Origin: Alicyclobacillus sp.
GTDB taxonomy: Bacteria; Bacillota; Bacilli; Alicyclobacillales; Alicyclobacillaceae
Direction: 5' to 3'
NCBI RefSeq assembly: GCF_023511815.1
Contig: NZ_JAIMAV010000023.1
Span: 1-34,306, forward strand
DNA length: 34,306 bases
This document shows positions 1-8,202 of this stretch, one piece after another. How positions within the stretch are numbered: position 1 is the stretch's first letter; each line of letters opens with the position of its first letter. Made by a program: the position numbers and the translations under genes. Under the pieces are notes generated by a model that saw nothing but the letters and a program-made list of their open reading frames with translations, had not been told where the DNA came from and ran no database searches.

Positions 1-569
1 TGGCAGCGGTCGGTGATGCCCTCGAGGATCTCGTACACTTCCTTCAGCTTGATGACCTCCAGCACGTCGCGATCCCGGTCCTGGAACAGCGCCCGCAGCG
101 AGTCGCGCAGCAACTCGTCTCCCGTTTTCTCGAGGTGGTTGATGCGCAGCGTGTGCTCGCGGATGTCCAACAGCCGCCGCGCGTTGAGCTTGGCGATGGC
201 CTCGTACACCTCGCGGGCGCTCTCCACGATGTTTCTCGCGAAATCGAACATCGGCGGGGTGGCGGAGGTGACCCGGTAGAGATCGAAGCGGACGGTGCAG
301 GCCTCCAATCCATCGACGACATCGTCCATCTTCATCGCCAGCGCGAGAAAGTCCTCCCGTTCCAACGGCGTGATGTAGGTCGCGTTGAGGGCGGACACCA
401 TGTCGCTCGTCAGATCGTCCCCCCGCACCTCCATGTGCTTGATGGACGCCGCCAGCGCTTCTGGATGGGACAGGTTCTGCAGGCCCCGCTCGAACTCGGC
501 GGCCGCGTTGCGGACGTTGTCCGCGATCTGGACCAGGTAATCGAACAGCTGCTGGTTGCGTTTTGCCAA
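1..569 (-). CDS. DUF47 / PhoU-like protein (3' end beyond window)
   Basis: The leftward reading frame begins with TTG at 569-567, preceded by GGGAGAGG at a suitable distance, and runs off the left edge after about 189 residues. The product is almost all alpha helix. It reads like the DUF47 family of PhoU-like proteins: an early segment with DNVRNAAAEF, then HMEVRGDDLTSDMV, LEREDFLALAMKMDDVVDGL and HLEKTGDELLRDSL, which are the paired acidic helices of the fold. Family members are cytoplasmic and usually sit directly beside a Pit-type low-affinity phosphate transporter, so a pit gene could follow to the left of the window; that is inference. The full family length is about 205 residues, so only a short tail is missing. 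Other long frames here are codon-bias shadows. Confidence 0.85.
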   Translation of the reverse strand, partial: MAKRNQQLFDYLVQIADNVRNAAAEFERGLQNLSHPEALAASIKHMEVRGDDLTSDMVSALNATYITPLEREDFLALAMKMDDVVDGLEACTVRFDLYRVTSATPPMFDFARNIVESAREVYEAIAKLNARRLLDIREHTLRINHLEKTGDELLRDSLRALFQDRDRDVLEVIKLKEVYEILEGITDRC

Positions 570-591
570 CGATATCCTCTCCCAGCGTGGA

Positions 592-640
592 TTGGGCAGT
601 CCGTCCACCAGGCTGCCCAAACGGGTTCGTCTCCATTATA
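592..640 (-). promoter_or_regulatory. -10 box and leader hairpin before the DUF47 gene
   Basis: On the minus strand TATAAT lies at 640-635, about 65 bases before the DUF47 start codon, with no convincing -35 box at normal spacing. The transcript leader would contain a perfect 8-bp inverted repeat, TTGGGCAG (592-599) and CTGCCCAA (613-620), with a 13-base loop. The hairpin could be a leader element or a weak terminator for the upstream glycosyltransferase gene. Confidence 0.35.
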
Positions 641-664
641 GCGAATGCGGACGGGCCGGGCCCA

Positions 665-1867
665 TCAAATCGACGGGGCGCTTGGGGCACGGGCTGCGTG
701 CCGGTCCGGCCCGTGGTTGACCAGTTCCAGCACGCGCGCGACCCGGTCCTGCCAGGTGTGCGCCTGTGCGTACGCCCGGCGTTCGGCGCGCAAGGAGGGC
801 AGGTCGCCCTGCGCCTCGGCGATGGCCTGGCGAAGGGCACCCGTCAGGTCCCCCGGGGATGCGCTGTACACCAACCGTGCCACATCGGCGGGCACCGGGA
901 TCCCGCTTGTCACCACCGGGCGGCCGACGGCCAGGTACTCGTACAGCTTGAGCGGGCTCGACGCGGTGCTGGCCGGGGACGGGATGCGCGGGAGGACGAG
1001 GACGTCCATGGCGTGCAGGTGGGCCGGCAACGCTGCGTAGGGGACGGGCCCGAGGGCGTGCACGCGCGGGTGGGACAGGAGGGCGTCGAGGGCCGAGCGT
1101 TGATCGGGATCGTCGATGTGGCCGCGACGGCCCATCAGAAAGAGATGACACGCCGGATCCGCGTCCATCACCTTGGCCAGCGCCCGAAAGTCGATCCAAT
1201 GGTTCATCGTCCCCGCGAATCCGACGCGAACATGGCCCGGCGGGACGGGGGGCAGGCCGGGCGCTGGCGCCGCCTGCTGAAAGTGAGCCGCGTCCACGCC
1301 GTTGGGCAGGACGTGGACGGGGTGTCCCAGGTGCGCCGCGCTCCATGCCCGCAGCGCGTCCGAGACGGCGATCACGGCGCCTGCCTGACCGGCGAGCCGG
1401 CGCCAGCGCGCCAGCACCCGCTCCCGGTCGAACGAATAGGGAAAGGCGAGGACGTCGTCGACGAGATCGAAGACCAGGTGGACTGGGCGAAGCAGGCGGA
1501 CGAGGGGTTCCTGCGCGTACGACCAGTTGGTGATGTATAGGACGGTGCTCGTCCGCCAGTCGTTCCCCCACGCCTCGCGAAGGACACGATCCAGGGCCCG
1601 CGCCTGGGTTCGCAGTGCGATGCGGCCCACGTCGAGCCGGCTCGGGACCGGAAGCGGAGGGGTCAGGATCCAGGTGTCGTGGGTGCGGCGGGATCGCCAA
1701 CGGAAAAGAGGGGCCGATCCGCTTCGCCATGCGCCGAAGGGCGGCGGAGGTTCCACATAGGCCCGCGAGCCGGGCGCGTGGGCGGTCATCAGTCGGGACG
1801 TGTCGTGGAATCCGGGGGTGTCAAACCCCGACATGCCGATGGTCAGCCACTGCTGAATTGCGGCCAT
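665..1867 (-). CDS. Glycosyltransferase, GT4-like (TuaH-like)
   Basis: The product is a 400-residue cytoplasmic glycosyltransferase that probably transfers a nucleotide-sugar residue during synthesis of a surface polysaccharide or spore glycan. The start at 1867 was chosen because AGGAGG lies nine bases upstream; an in-frame ATG at 1876 abuts that site and longer frames lack support. Visible landmarks are FDLVDDVLAF (about 133-142), AVIAVSDAL (164-172), VHVLPNGVDAAHF (184-196), VRVGFAGTMNHW (213-224) and the C-terminal donor-site region with SPLKLYEYLAVGRPVV (304-319). These match the GT-B fold of GT4-type enzymes. The N-terminus (SGFDTPGFHDTSRLM) and FDLVDD block resemble Bacillus TuaH. It lies 95 bp upstream of the DUF47 gene on the same strand. 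The acceptor and donor are unknown. Confidence 0.8.
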   Translation of the reverse strand: MAAIQQWLTIGMSGFDTPGFHDTSRLMTAHAPGSRAYVEPPPPFGAWRSGSAPLFRWRSRRTHDTWILTPPLPVPSRLDVGRIALRTQARALDRVLREAWGNDWRTSTVLYITNWSYAQEPLVRLLRPVHLVFDLVDDVLAFPYSFDRERVLARWRRLAGQAGAVIAVSDALRAWSAAHLGHPVHVLPNGVDAAHFQQAAPAPGLPPVPPGHVRVGFAGTMNHWIDFRALAKVMDADPACHLFLMGRRGHIDDPDQRSALDALLSHPRVHALGPVPYAALPAHLHAMDVLVLPRIPSPASTASSPLKLYEYLAVGRPVVTSGIPVPADVARLVYSASPGDLTGALRQAIAEAQGDLPSLRAERRAYAQAHTWQDRVARVLELVNHGPDRHAARAPSAPSI

Positions 1868-2176
1868 CCGCGCCATCCTCCTCTGGGGGTGTCCGAATCC
1901 TTGCGCACTGCATGGAATATACCGCATCGCGGGGTTGGCTGCACCTCTTTTCTTGCGGATGATGTCGATCCGAGGGTGAGGATGACGAAAATCGTTATTT
2001 TTCGAGAAATCCTGTCCGGAGTGGGGGCGCCGTGCGCTTGGGTGGAGCCGGGTGGCTCCAACGGGGTGCGGAGGCGCGCGGCGGCTCGGGGTTTCATCGG
2101 GGCGGGGTCGGCTCCGTTGACGCGGTTGACGCATGGGGACGGGGCGAGAGGCGGACACTGAGTCGAAAGGGTGTCG
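1868..2176. other. Intergenic region without a recognised gene
   Basis: This stretch separates the leftward glycosyltransferase gene from the rightward MarR gene. It holds the AGGAGG ribosome binding site of the glycosyltransferase at 1877-1882 and a leftward TATATT (1921-1916) with no good -35 box. I see no credible coding sequence here. Confidence 0.5.
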
Positions 2177-2205
2177 TTGTCGACAAATACTTCAATTGCT
2201 AAAAT
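2177..2205 (+). promoter_or_regulatory. Promoter and probable operator of the MarR gene
   Basis: TTGTCG at 2177-2182 and TAAAAT at 2200-2205 are 17 bases apart, a reasonable sigma-A promoter. The -35 box is the left half of the perfect palindrome TTGTCGACAA (2177-2186). A palindrome on the -35 box upstream of a MarR gene is the usual arrangement for autorepression; the binding is inferred. Confidence 0.6.
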
Positions 2206-2241
2206 GGGTGATGAGAGGACGAACTACGGGAGTGACGCGCG

Positions 2242-2721
2242 TTGCAGCACGGAGAGTCCCAGCGTACGCTGCCGGATGGCGGGATGTCGGAACACCTGCG
2301 TCAGATGGAGGAGTTATTGGCGCGATTGCAGCGCGTGATGTCCGCCTCCAAGGCGCTGATGAATGAACACGGGCTCACGGGAAGTCAGGTGTTCATCCTG
2401 CGCTTTCTGGACCACTGCGAACAGGCCAAGGCGTCCGACATCGCCCGGTTCGCGGGGTTGAGCCCGGGCGCGGTGACGCAGGTATGCGACGATCTGGTGC
2501 GCATGGGATTGGTGGAGCGGCTTCGGTCCAACGATGATCGGCGCGTGGTGTACATTCGCATCACCGAAGAGGGCCGCCAGCGTTTGGAGAAGGTCCGCTT
2601 CATCCGCGGCCGGCGCATCCTCTCCATCCTGAATAAGCTGGGACCGGAGGACACCCGGGAGTTCGTGCGGTTGATTGGACGGTTTGTCGAGATTGCCGAA
2701 TCCGAATTGACGAAGGGATGA
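2242..2721 (+). CDS. MarR-family transcriptional regulator
   Basis: A winged helix-turn-helix repressor of the MarR family, which binds palindromic DNA as a dimer and releases it on ligand or oxidant. The body reads LTGSQVFILRFLDH, AKASDIARFAGLSPGAVTQV (recognition helix region), then the wing SNDDRRVVYIRITEEG, followed by long C-terminal helices. The TTG start at 2242 has GGGAG upstream and gives 159 residues; an ATG at 2284 would give 145, the usual family length, so the true start is uncertain. A promoter with an overlapping palindrome lies at 2177-2205, suggesting autoregulation. The dehydrogenase gene begins 52 bp downstream on the same strand and may be part of its regulon. The ligand is unknown. 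Confidence 0.88.
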   Translation: MQHGESQRTLPDGGMSEHLRQMEELLARLQRVMSASKALMNEHGLTGSQVFILRFLDHCEQAKASDIARFAGLSPGAVTQVCDDLVRMGLVERLRSNDDRRVVYIRITEEGRQRLEKVRFIRGRRILSILNKLGPEDTREFVRLIGRFVEIAESELTKG

Positions 2722-2773
2722 CGACGCAGTGCGCCGGGGGCGATCCCGGCGCCCTTGCTGTGGGGGGATGACG

Positions 2774-3637
2774 ATGCGCGTGGGCTTTGTCGGGCTCGGG
2801 GCGATGGGCGCGCCGATGGCCTCCCGGATGGCTCGGGCGGGATTCGAAGTGTTGGCGTACAACCGGACGCGGCGGGAGGTGGCGGTGGATCCGGCGCGCG
2901 TGGTGGCGCGCCTGGACGACGCGGTCGCCGACGCGGACGTGGTGTGCCTGATGGTGTCGGATGCAGAGGCGGTCGAGAGCGTCTTGTTTGACCAGGGCGC
3001 CGCCCAGAGGATGCGGCGCGGGGCGGTGTTGGTCAACTTCAGCACCATCGGCGTCAGCGAGACGGAGCGCTTCGCGCTTCGCATGGCGGATCTGGGGGTG
3101 GAATGGGTGGACGCGCCCGTGTCGGGGTCTGTGCAGCCGGCGCGGGAGGGGAAATTGGTGGTGTTGGCCGGCGGATCGGAGGCAGCCGTTCGGCGGGTCC
3201 GGCCTCTGCTGGACGCGGTGGCGCGTTCGGTGCATCACCTGGGTCCGGTCGGCTCCGGCGCCGCGATGAAGCTGCTCGTCAACGGGTATCTCGCTCTCGT
3301 CGTGGCGGGGGCCAGCGAGTGCCTGGCGATGGCCGACAAGCTGGGCCTCGGGCGCGAACGGCTGCTCGCGGTGTTGTCCGAGACGAGCACCTGGTCGCCC
3401 GTGCTCGGCGGCAAGCGGGAGATGTGGGAGCGGGACGAGTTTCCGGCGTCGTTTGCGCTGAAGCACATGGCCAAGGACCTGAACCTGTTGCGGACGCTCG
3501 CCCACGAGCGGACGGCGGCGTTGCCGCTGGCGGCGGCGGCGCACACGCTGTATCTCGCGTCCTGCGCCCACGGGCTCGCGGATGCGGACATGGCGGCGGT
3601 GTTCCGTCAGCTGGCGGAGACGGTGGGCAGCCGGTGA
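2774..3637 (+). CDS. NAD(P)-dependent beta-hydroxyacid dehydrogenase (3-hydroxyisobutyrate dehydrogenase family)
   Basis: A 287-residue oxidoreductase of the beta-hydroxyacid dehydrogenase superfamily, which oxidises 3-hydroxyisobutyrate, tartronate semialdehyde or related substrates with NAD(P). The N-terminal Rossmann motif is VGFVGLGAMG (3-12). The substrate-binding signature DAPVSGSVQPAREGKL lies at about 113-128, and the catalytic lysine is K166 in GSGAAMKLLVNGYLA. The start ATG at 2774 has GGGGGG six bases upstream; ATG 2768 is in frame but too close to that site. Its stop overlaps the next start by four bases (GTGA), so it is translationally coupled to the phosphatase gene. Sequence alone does not decide the substrate. 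Confidence 0.87.
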   Translation: MRVGFVGLGAMGAPMASRMARAGFEVLAYNRTRREVAVDPARVVARLDDAVADADVVCLMVSDAEAVESVLFDQGAAQRMRRGAVLVNFSTIGVSETERFALRMADLGVEWVDAPVSGSVQPAREGKLVVLAGGSEAAVRRVRPLLDAVARSVHHLGPVGSGAAMKLLVNGYLALVVAGASECLAMADKLGLGRERLLAVLSETSTWSPVLGGKREMWERDEFPASFALKHMAKDLNLLRTLAHERTAALPLAAAAHTLYLASCAHGLADADMAAVFRQLAETVGSR

Positions 3638-4149
3638 AGCGGGCAGTGTTCCTGGACCGCGACGGGGTGATCAACGATAACCGGCGGCCGGTCAACCGTC
3701 CCGAGGAGCTGGTCCTCTTTCCGTTTGCAGGTCGTGCCATCCGCCTGCTCAACGAGGCGGGATGGAGGGTGTTCGTTGCGACGAATCAGGGCGGCGTCGG
3801 CTTGGGGTACATGACCGAGGCGGACCTGGCGGCCGTCCATCGCCGGATGCAGGCGCTGCTTTCCGACCAGGGGGCCCGAATTGACGACATCGCCGCGTGC
3901 ACCCATCGGCCAGACGCGGGGTGTGGGTGCCGCAAACCGCGCCCCGGCATGCTCCTCGAGCTGGCCCGGCGTCACGGGATTGATCTGACCGCCAGCTACA
4001 TGGTCGGCGACCGGGATACGGACGTCGAGGCGGGGCGGGCGGCGGGGACGCGAACCGTCTTCATCGGCGAGGGTTCGGTCGACGCCGACATCCGAGCCAA
4101 AGACCTGTGGGAGGCAGCATGCCAAATTGTGGGTAACTCCAGCCGTTGA
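3634..4149 (+). CDS. gmhB: HAD-family phosphatase, GmhB type
   Basis: A 171-residue HAD phosphatase of the D-glycero-D-manno-heptose 1,7-bisphosphate 7-phosphatase/HisB-N subfamily. Motif I is LDRDGVIND (nucleophile D8, acid-base D10), motif II is ATNQGG, motif IV is VGDRDTDVEAG. The zinc-binding insertion CTHRPDAGCGCRKPRPG contains the motif III lysine. The enzyme would dephosphorylate sugar bisphosphates in the cytoplasm. The GTG start at 3634 overlaps the stop of the dehydrogenase gene. No other heptose genes are visible here, so the physiological substrate could differ from heptose bisphosphate; the symbol marks the subfamily. Confidence 0.85.
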   Translation: MKRAVFLDRDGVINDNRRPVNRPEELVLFPFAGRAIRLLNEAGWRVFVATNQGGVGLGYMTEADLAAVHRRMQALLSDQGARIDDIAACTHRPDAGCGCRKPRPGMLLELARRHGIDLTASYMVGDRDTDVEAGRAAGTRTVFIGEGSVDADIRAKDLWEAACQIVGNSSR

Positions 4150-4227
4150 ACCGGGACGCATCGGCCGGCGCCAGCATACGTTGCCCTGACACCATCCTTT
4201 GCGGGTGCGGAGCGAGGGGGTGAGGGC

Positions 4228-4566
4228 ATGGAGGAGAGGATGCAGACGCCGCCGTGGGTGGACGGGGAGCTGGAGGTCCTGTGGGACCCGTGGGTGCGGA
4301 TCCCATGGACGGCGCGGCCCGTCGCGCTGATGCCATGGTGGATGCGGGCCGGTTGTGCGTGGGGACCGTCTTGGAAGGGTCGCATGTACACCGGGCCCGA
4401 TGGCGCTTGGGTCTGGGATGTCGACGGCGCGTGGTGGGAGCGCGGTCAGGCCCCCTGGTGGGCCGCGGCCTATCCGGTCCTGGCGCCTTGGCACGCGTTT
4501 TCCGTCCCCGATCCCGCGTGGTGGGACCCGTGGGCGCTTCAGAGTCACCACGGGTACTGGGCCTGA
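4228..4566 (+). CDS. Tryptophan-rich small protein of unknown function
   Basis: A 112-residue frame starting with ATG after GAGGGGGTGAGGGC, a plausible ribosome binding site. By eye it contains 19 tryptophans, about one residue in six, often as WW or W-x2-W pairs in a proline- and glycine-rich background (WDPWVRIPWTA, PWWMRAGCAWGPSW, PAWWDPWALQ). No signal peptide, membrane segment or catalytic motif is seen, and I do not recognise a family. The WDPW motif occurs near both ends. A short hairpin followed by TTTTT lies at about 4575-4590. The regular Trp spacing and good start favour a real gene, but random GC-rich frames can also be Trp-rich (TGG codons), so confidence is moderate. Confidence 0.55.
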   Translation: MEERMQTPPWVDGELEVLWDPWVRIPWTARPVALMPWWMRAGCAWGPSWKGRMYTGPDGAWVWDVDGAWWERGQAPWWAAAYPVLAPWHAFSVPDPAWWDPWALQSHHGYWA

Positions 4567-4626
4567 TCCAATTGGGTTGGGCCCATTTTTCTGATTACGG
4601 GCCGATGTGCGGTTGCCTCGGCGCGT

Positions 4627-4656
4627 TTGCCGGAAGGAACCTGGCCAGGGTACAAT
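4627..4656 (+). promoter_or_regulatory. Sigma-A promoter of rocA
   Basis: TTGCCG (4627-4632) and TACAAT (4651-4656) are separated by 18 bases and lie about 70 bases before the rocA start. No sigma-54-type GG-N10-GC element was seen, although B. subtilis rocABC uses SigL. Confidence 0.6.
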
Positions 4657-4723
4657 ATCCTTGGGGAATCGCGGGCGATTCAGGGCTTCGCCCGGATCCG
4701 CATCGTTCGAAGGGGGAATTGAG

Positions 4724-6271
4724 ATGGTTCAACCGTTCGTCAATGAACCGTTGACCGATTTTTCCGTTCCCGAACACCGCAGCGCTTTCGAACAGGCGTT
4801 GGCCGAGGTCGGGGCGCAGTTGGGACGGACGTATCCACTCTACATAGGCGGGCGCGAGGTGGTCACCGAAGCCAAGACGCCCTCCATCAACCCGTCGCAA
4901 AAGGACCAGGTGGTCGGCTACGTGTCCAAGGCGGACCGGGCGTTGGCGGAGGAGGCCATGCAGGCGGCGCTGGCCGCGTTTGAGACGTGGAAGCGCAAGT
5001 CCTTCGCCGAACGGGCGCGGTACCTGCTCAAGGCGGCGGCCATCATGCGGCGGCGCAAGCACGAGATGTCGGCGTGGATGTGTTACGAGGCCGGAAAGAC
5101 CTGGGCGGAGGCGGACGCGGATACGGCCGAGGCGATTGACTTCCTCGAATTTTACGCCCGGGAAGCCATCCGACTGGGAGAGGTCCACCCGCTGGTGCGC
5201 ATCCCCGGGGAGGACAACGAACAGCACTACATCCCGCTGGGCGTGGGCATCATCATCCCGCCCTGGAATTTCCCGCTCGCCATCCTGACGGGGATGACCA
5301 GCTCCGCGGTGGTGGCCGGCAACACCGTGCTTTTGAAGCCGGCGACGCCCACCCCGGTGATTGCGAGCAAGTTCCTCGAGGTCATGCGCCAGGCGGGCAT
5401 CCCGGCCGGGGTGATCAACTTCGTGCCCGGCAGCGGCGCCGAGATCGGCGATTATCTGGTGGATCATCCCAAGACGCGGTTCATTTCGTTCACCGGATCG
5501 AAAGAGGTCGGGATCCGCATCTATGAGCGGGCGGCCAAGGTTCATCCCGGTCAGATCTGGTTGAAGCGCGTCGTCGCCGAGATGGGCGGAAAGGACGCCA
5601 TCGTGGTGGACCGGGACGCGGACCTCGAGGAGGCGGCCCGCCAGATTGTGGGATCGGCCTTCAACTTCTCCGGGCAGAAGTGCTCCGCCTGCTCTCGCGC
5701 CATCATCCACCAGGACGTGTACGACACGGTGGTGGAACGGGTTGTCTCGCTGGCCCGGTCGCTTCGGGTCGGACCGGCCACGGACGGGGCGAGCCAGGTG
5801 GGTCCCGTCATCGACGAGGCGGCGTACAATAAAATCCTCGAGTACATCGAAATTGGCAAAGGGGAGGGACGGCTGCTGGCGGGCGGCGGCAAGGCGCCGG
5901 GGAATGGATTTTACATCCAACCGACGGTGTTCGGGGACGTCGATCCGCACGCACGCATCGCCCAGGAGGAGATCTTTGGGCCGGTGGTGGCGCTCATCCG
6001 CGCCAAGGACTTCGAGGACGCCATCCGCATCGCCAACGACACGGAGTTCGGGTTGACCGGGTCGGTCTTCAGCAACGACCGGGAGCACCTGGAGTACGCG
6101 CGCCGAGAGTTTCACGTCGGCAATCTGTACTTCAATCGCAAGTGCACGGGGGCATTGGTGGGTGTGCACCCGTTCGGCGGGTTCAACATGTCGGGGACGG
6201 ATTCGAAGGCCGGCGGGCGCGACTACCTGCTCTTGTTCACGCAGGCCAAGGCGGTGTCGGAGAAACTGTGA
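4724..6271 (+). CDS. rocA: 1-pyrroline-5-carboxylate dehydrogenase (L-glutamate gamma-semialdehyde dehydrogenase)
   Basis: Oxidises L-glutamate gamma-semialdehyde to glutamate with NAD+, the last step of proline and arginine catabolism, in the cytoplasm. The 515-residue length equals Bacillus RocA. Landmarks are the NAD-binding [12 protein letters not shown] (177-188), FTGSKEVG (256-263), the general base E286 in [11 protein letters not shown], and the catalytic C320 in [23 protein letters not shown] and the C-terminal [17 protein letters not shown] complete the aldehyde dehydrogenase pattern. The ATG at 4724 has AGGGGG upstream. The gene has its own promoter at 4627-4656, and the next gene overlaps its stop codon by three bases. 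No proline dehydrogenase gene is visible in the window. Confidence 0.96.
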   Translation: MVQPFVNEPLTDFSVPEHRSAFEQALAEVGAQLGRTYPLYIGGREVVTEAKTPSINPSQKDQVVGYVSKADRALAEEAMQAALAAFETWKRKSFAERARYLLKAAAIMRRRKHEMSAWMCYEAGKTWAEADADTAEAIDFLEFYAREAIRLGEVHPLVRIPGEDNEQHYIPLGVGIIIPPWNFPLAILTGMTSSAVVAGNTVLLKPATPTPVIASKFLEVMRQAGIPAGVINFVPGSGAEIGDYLVDHPKTRFISFTGSKEVGIRIYERAAKVHPGQIWLKRVVAEMGGKDAIVVDRDADLEEAARQIVGSAFNFSGQKCSACSRAIIHQDVYDTVVERVVSLARSLRVGPATDGASQVGPVIDEAAYNKILEYIEIGKGEGRLLAGGGKAPGNGFYIQPTVFGDVDPHARIAQEEIFGPVVALIRAKDFEDAIRIANDTEFGLTGSVFSNDREHLEYARREFHVGNLYFNRKCTGALVGVHPFGGFNMSGTDSKAGGRDYLLLFTQAKAVSEKL

Positions 6272-7155
6272 GCGCCCCCGCATCGCGCATTCTGTGCGGG
6301 ACGTGCGCGTGGGCCGATCACGAGCGCTTCTATCCGAAGGGGCTGCGGCCGCAGGCGCGTCTGGCGTACTACGCCCGTTACTTCCCGGTCGTGGAGGCGG
6401 ACGCGCCGTACTACCACATCCCCACGCCCGGCGTCACGGCGCGCTGGGTGCAGCAGTCGCCCGACGGGTTTGTCATCGACGTCAAGGCGCACCGGACGCT
6501 GACGCTGCACGACCGCGGGCAGGCGGGTGCCGGCCAGCGGGCGGCGGATTTCGCCGCGTTTCTCGCGGCGCTGCGGCCCCTGGCGGAGGCGGGGCGGCTC
6601 GGGGCGGTTCTGTTTCAGTTCCCGCCGTGGTTCGTCGCCTCGGACGCGAATCGCCGCTATCTCGACGAGGTGGCGGAGCGTATGGCGGGGCATCTGCTCG
6701 CCGTGGAGTTCCGCCACCGCAGCTGGTGGCAAGACGACCATGCCCCCGAGACGCTGGATCAGCTGCGGCGCCTGGGGGCGGTCAACGTGGTGTGCGACGA
6801 GCCCCAGGTCGGGCAGGGGACCATCCCGTTCGTCCCGGATGTCACCCAGCCGCGCCTGGTGGTCTTTCGGTTGCACGGCCGCAATGACAAGACGTGGTAC
6901 CAGAAGGGGCTGACGTCGTCCCAGCAGCGGTTTGACTATCTGTACACGCGCGAGGAGCTCGCGGCGTTTCTGCCGCACGTCCGCCGTTGGGCGGAGGAGG
7001 CGAGCGCGGTGCACATTCTGATGAACAACAACCAGGGCGATTACGCCATTCGCAACGCCCTGGACTGGCTGGATCTGTTGGGTTTCACGGTGCGGGAGAA
7101 CCCTCTGCGCCGGGAAGAGCCGGCCGAGCAGCTGCGGTTGTTCGATTTCGACTGA
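6268..7155 (+). CDS. DUF72 domain protein (YecE-like)
   Basis: A 295-residue protein of the DUF72 family, predicted TIM-barrel proteins of unknown biochemical function. Family features seen are the N-terminal [18 protein letters not shown], the [19 protein letters not shown] block, [50 protein letters not shown] and near the C-terminus [17 protein letters not shown]. The GTG at 6268 overlaps the rocA stop, so translation is probably coupled to rocA. A link to proline or arginine catabolism is only positional. The C-terminal LRLFDFD matches the common tail of this family. Confidence 0.88.
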   Translation: MSAPASRILCGTCAWADHERFYPKGLRPQARLAYYARYFPVVEADAPYYHIPTPGVTARWVQQSPDGFVIDVKAHRTLTLHDRGQAGAGQRAADFAAFLAALRPLAEAGRLGAVLFQFPPWFVASDANRRYLDEVAERMAGHLLAVEFRHRSWWQDDHAPETLDQLRRLGAVNVVCDEPQVGQGTIPFVPDVTQPRLVVFRLHGRNDKTWYQKGLTSSQQRFDYLYTREELAAFLPHVRRWAEEASAVHILMNNNQGDYAIRNALDWLDLLGFTVRENPLRREEPAEQLRLFDFD

Positions 7156-7171
7156 GTCGCAGGGGGCAGAT

Positions 7172-7396
7172 ATGAACTACGGGTGGCCCGATTGGATGTT
7201 CGCCGCCTTCGCCATCGGCGGGTGGGAACTGTTTGACCTCATCGCGCGCCGATTCGCGTGGCCCAGGGCGCGCTGGATCGGAGGCGCGGTCGTTGCGCTG
7301 TGCCTGCTGGTGCTGGCGGTGCGGTACGTCCTGCGCTGGTGGCGGCGGCGGAAGCATCCGCCGGTGGAAGATCCGGACGAGTGGAAGCGGTATTAG
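7172..7396 (+). CDS. Small membrane protein
   Basis: A 74-residue protein beginning with ATG after AGGGGGCAGAT, 16 bp downstream of the DUF72 gene. It has a short amphipathic or hydrophobic N-terminal segment (PDWMFAAFAIGGWELFDLIA, about 6-25) and one clear membrane helix (WIGGAVVALCLLVLAVRYVL, about 35-54), followed by an Arg-rich RWWRRRKH stretch and an acidic tail. The positive residues after the helix suggest a cytoplasmic C-terminus. No family was recognised. It lies between genes on the same strand and is probably co-transcribed with them. Confidence 0.7.
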   Translation: MNYGWPDWMFAAFAIGGWELFDLIARRFAWPRARWIGGAVVALCLLVLAVRYVLRWWRRRKHPPVEDPDEWKRY

Positions 7397-7425
7397 GAAA
7401 CGGACGTGTGAGGGGAGGAATTTCC

Positions 7426-8202
7426 GTGGCGGAAGTGCGGGTGCAGGTCGTGGACCAGGTGGCGGTGTTGACGATGGACAACCCGCCGCTCAACGTGCTG
7501 TCGCGGGAGATGGGAGCCAAGTTGCGCGCCGCGGTGGAAGAGGCGGCGGGGCGTGAGGACGTGGTGGCCCTGGTGGTGACCGGCGCGGGCGATCGGGCGT
7601 TCGTCGCCGGCGCCAACATCAAGGAGTTCCCGCCGTTGTTGGCGGAGGGTGGAGCGGAGGAGCTGGCGTTGGAGCTGGACGCCTCACTCGATGCGCTGGC
7701 CGCCTGCCGCAAACCGACCATCGCCGCGCTCAACGGGGTGACCCTCGGCGGCGGATTGGAACTGGCGTTGGCGTGCGACTTCCGCATCGCCGAATCGCAG
7801 GTCCAGCTGGGATTTCCCGAGGTGAAGCTGGGATTGTTCCCGGGCGCGGGCGGGACCCAGCGGTTGCCGCGCCTCGTCGGGGTGAGCCGTGCGAAGGCGA
7901 TGATCTTCACCGGGGAGCCGATCTCGGCCGAGGAGGCCCACCGCATCGGCTTGGTGGACCAGTTGGTGGAGACGGGCCAAGCTGTGGAGGCCGCGGTGCG
8001 CTTTGCGCAGGTGTTTCGATCCCGCAGCTTGACCACGCTGGCCCTGGCGAAGGAGGCCATCGACCGCGGCCTCGACATGACGCTCGCCGATGGGATCCGC
8101 AACGAGGCGCACCTGTTCGGCGAGGTGTTCCGCACCCAGGACGCCGCGGAGGGGGTGCGGGCGTTTCTGGAAAAGCGCCCGCCCCAGTTCAACAACCGTT
8201 AG
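7426..8202 (+). CDS. Enoyl-CoA hydratase/isomerase family protein
   Basis: A 258-residue crotonase-fold protein. The oxyanion hole is formed by AFVAGANIKEF (58-68) and NGVTLGGGLELALACDF (103-119), and FPEVKLGLFPGAGGTQRLPR (130-149) is the family signature. The first catalytic Glu is present (E132). The second, which in classical hydratases sits in the helix after GGTQRL, aligns with A158 in RAKAMIFTG, so true hydratase activity is uncertain; an isomerase or other crotonase reaction is possible. The GTG at 7426 follows a good GGGGAGGAA site. Beta-oxidation of acyl-CoA is the likely context, but no acyl-CoA dehydrogenase or thiolase is nearby. Confidence 0.88.
   Translation: MAEVRVQVVDQVAVLTMDNPPLNVLSREMGAKLRAAVEEAAGREDVVALVVTGAGDRAFVAGANIKEFPPLLAEGGAEELALELDASLDALAACRKPTIAALNGVTLGGGLELALACDFRIAESQVQLGFPEVKLGLFPGAGGTQRLPRLVGVSRAKAMIFTGEPISAEEAHRIGLVDQLVETGQAVEAAVRFAQVFRSRSLTTLALAKEAIDRGLDMTLADGIRNEAHLFGEVFRTQDAAEGVRAFLEKRPPQFNNR

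Noticed and set aside
4595-6283. A 562-codon minus-strand frame opposite rocA
   Set aside because: Mirror of rocA codon bias with no ribosome binding site or domain.
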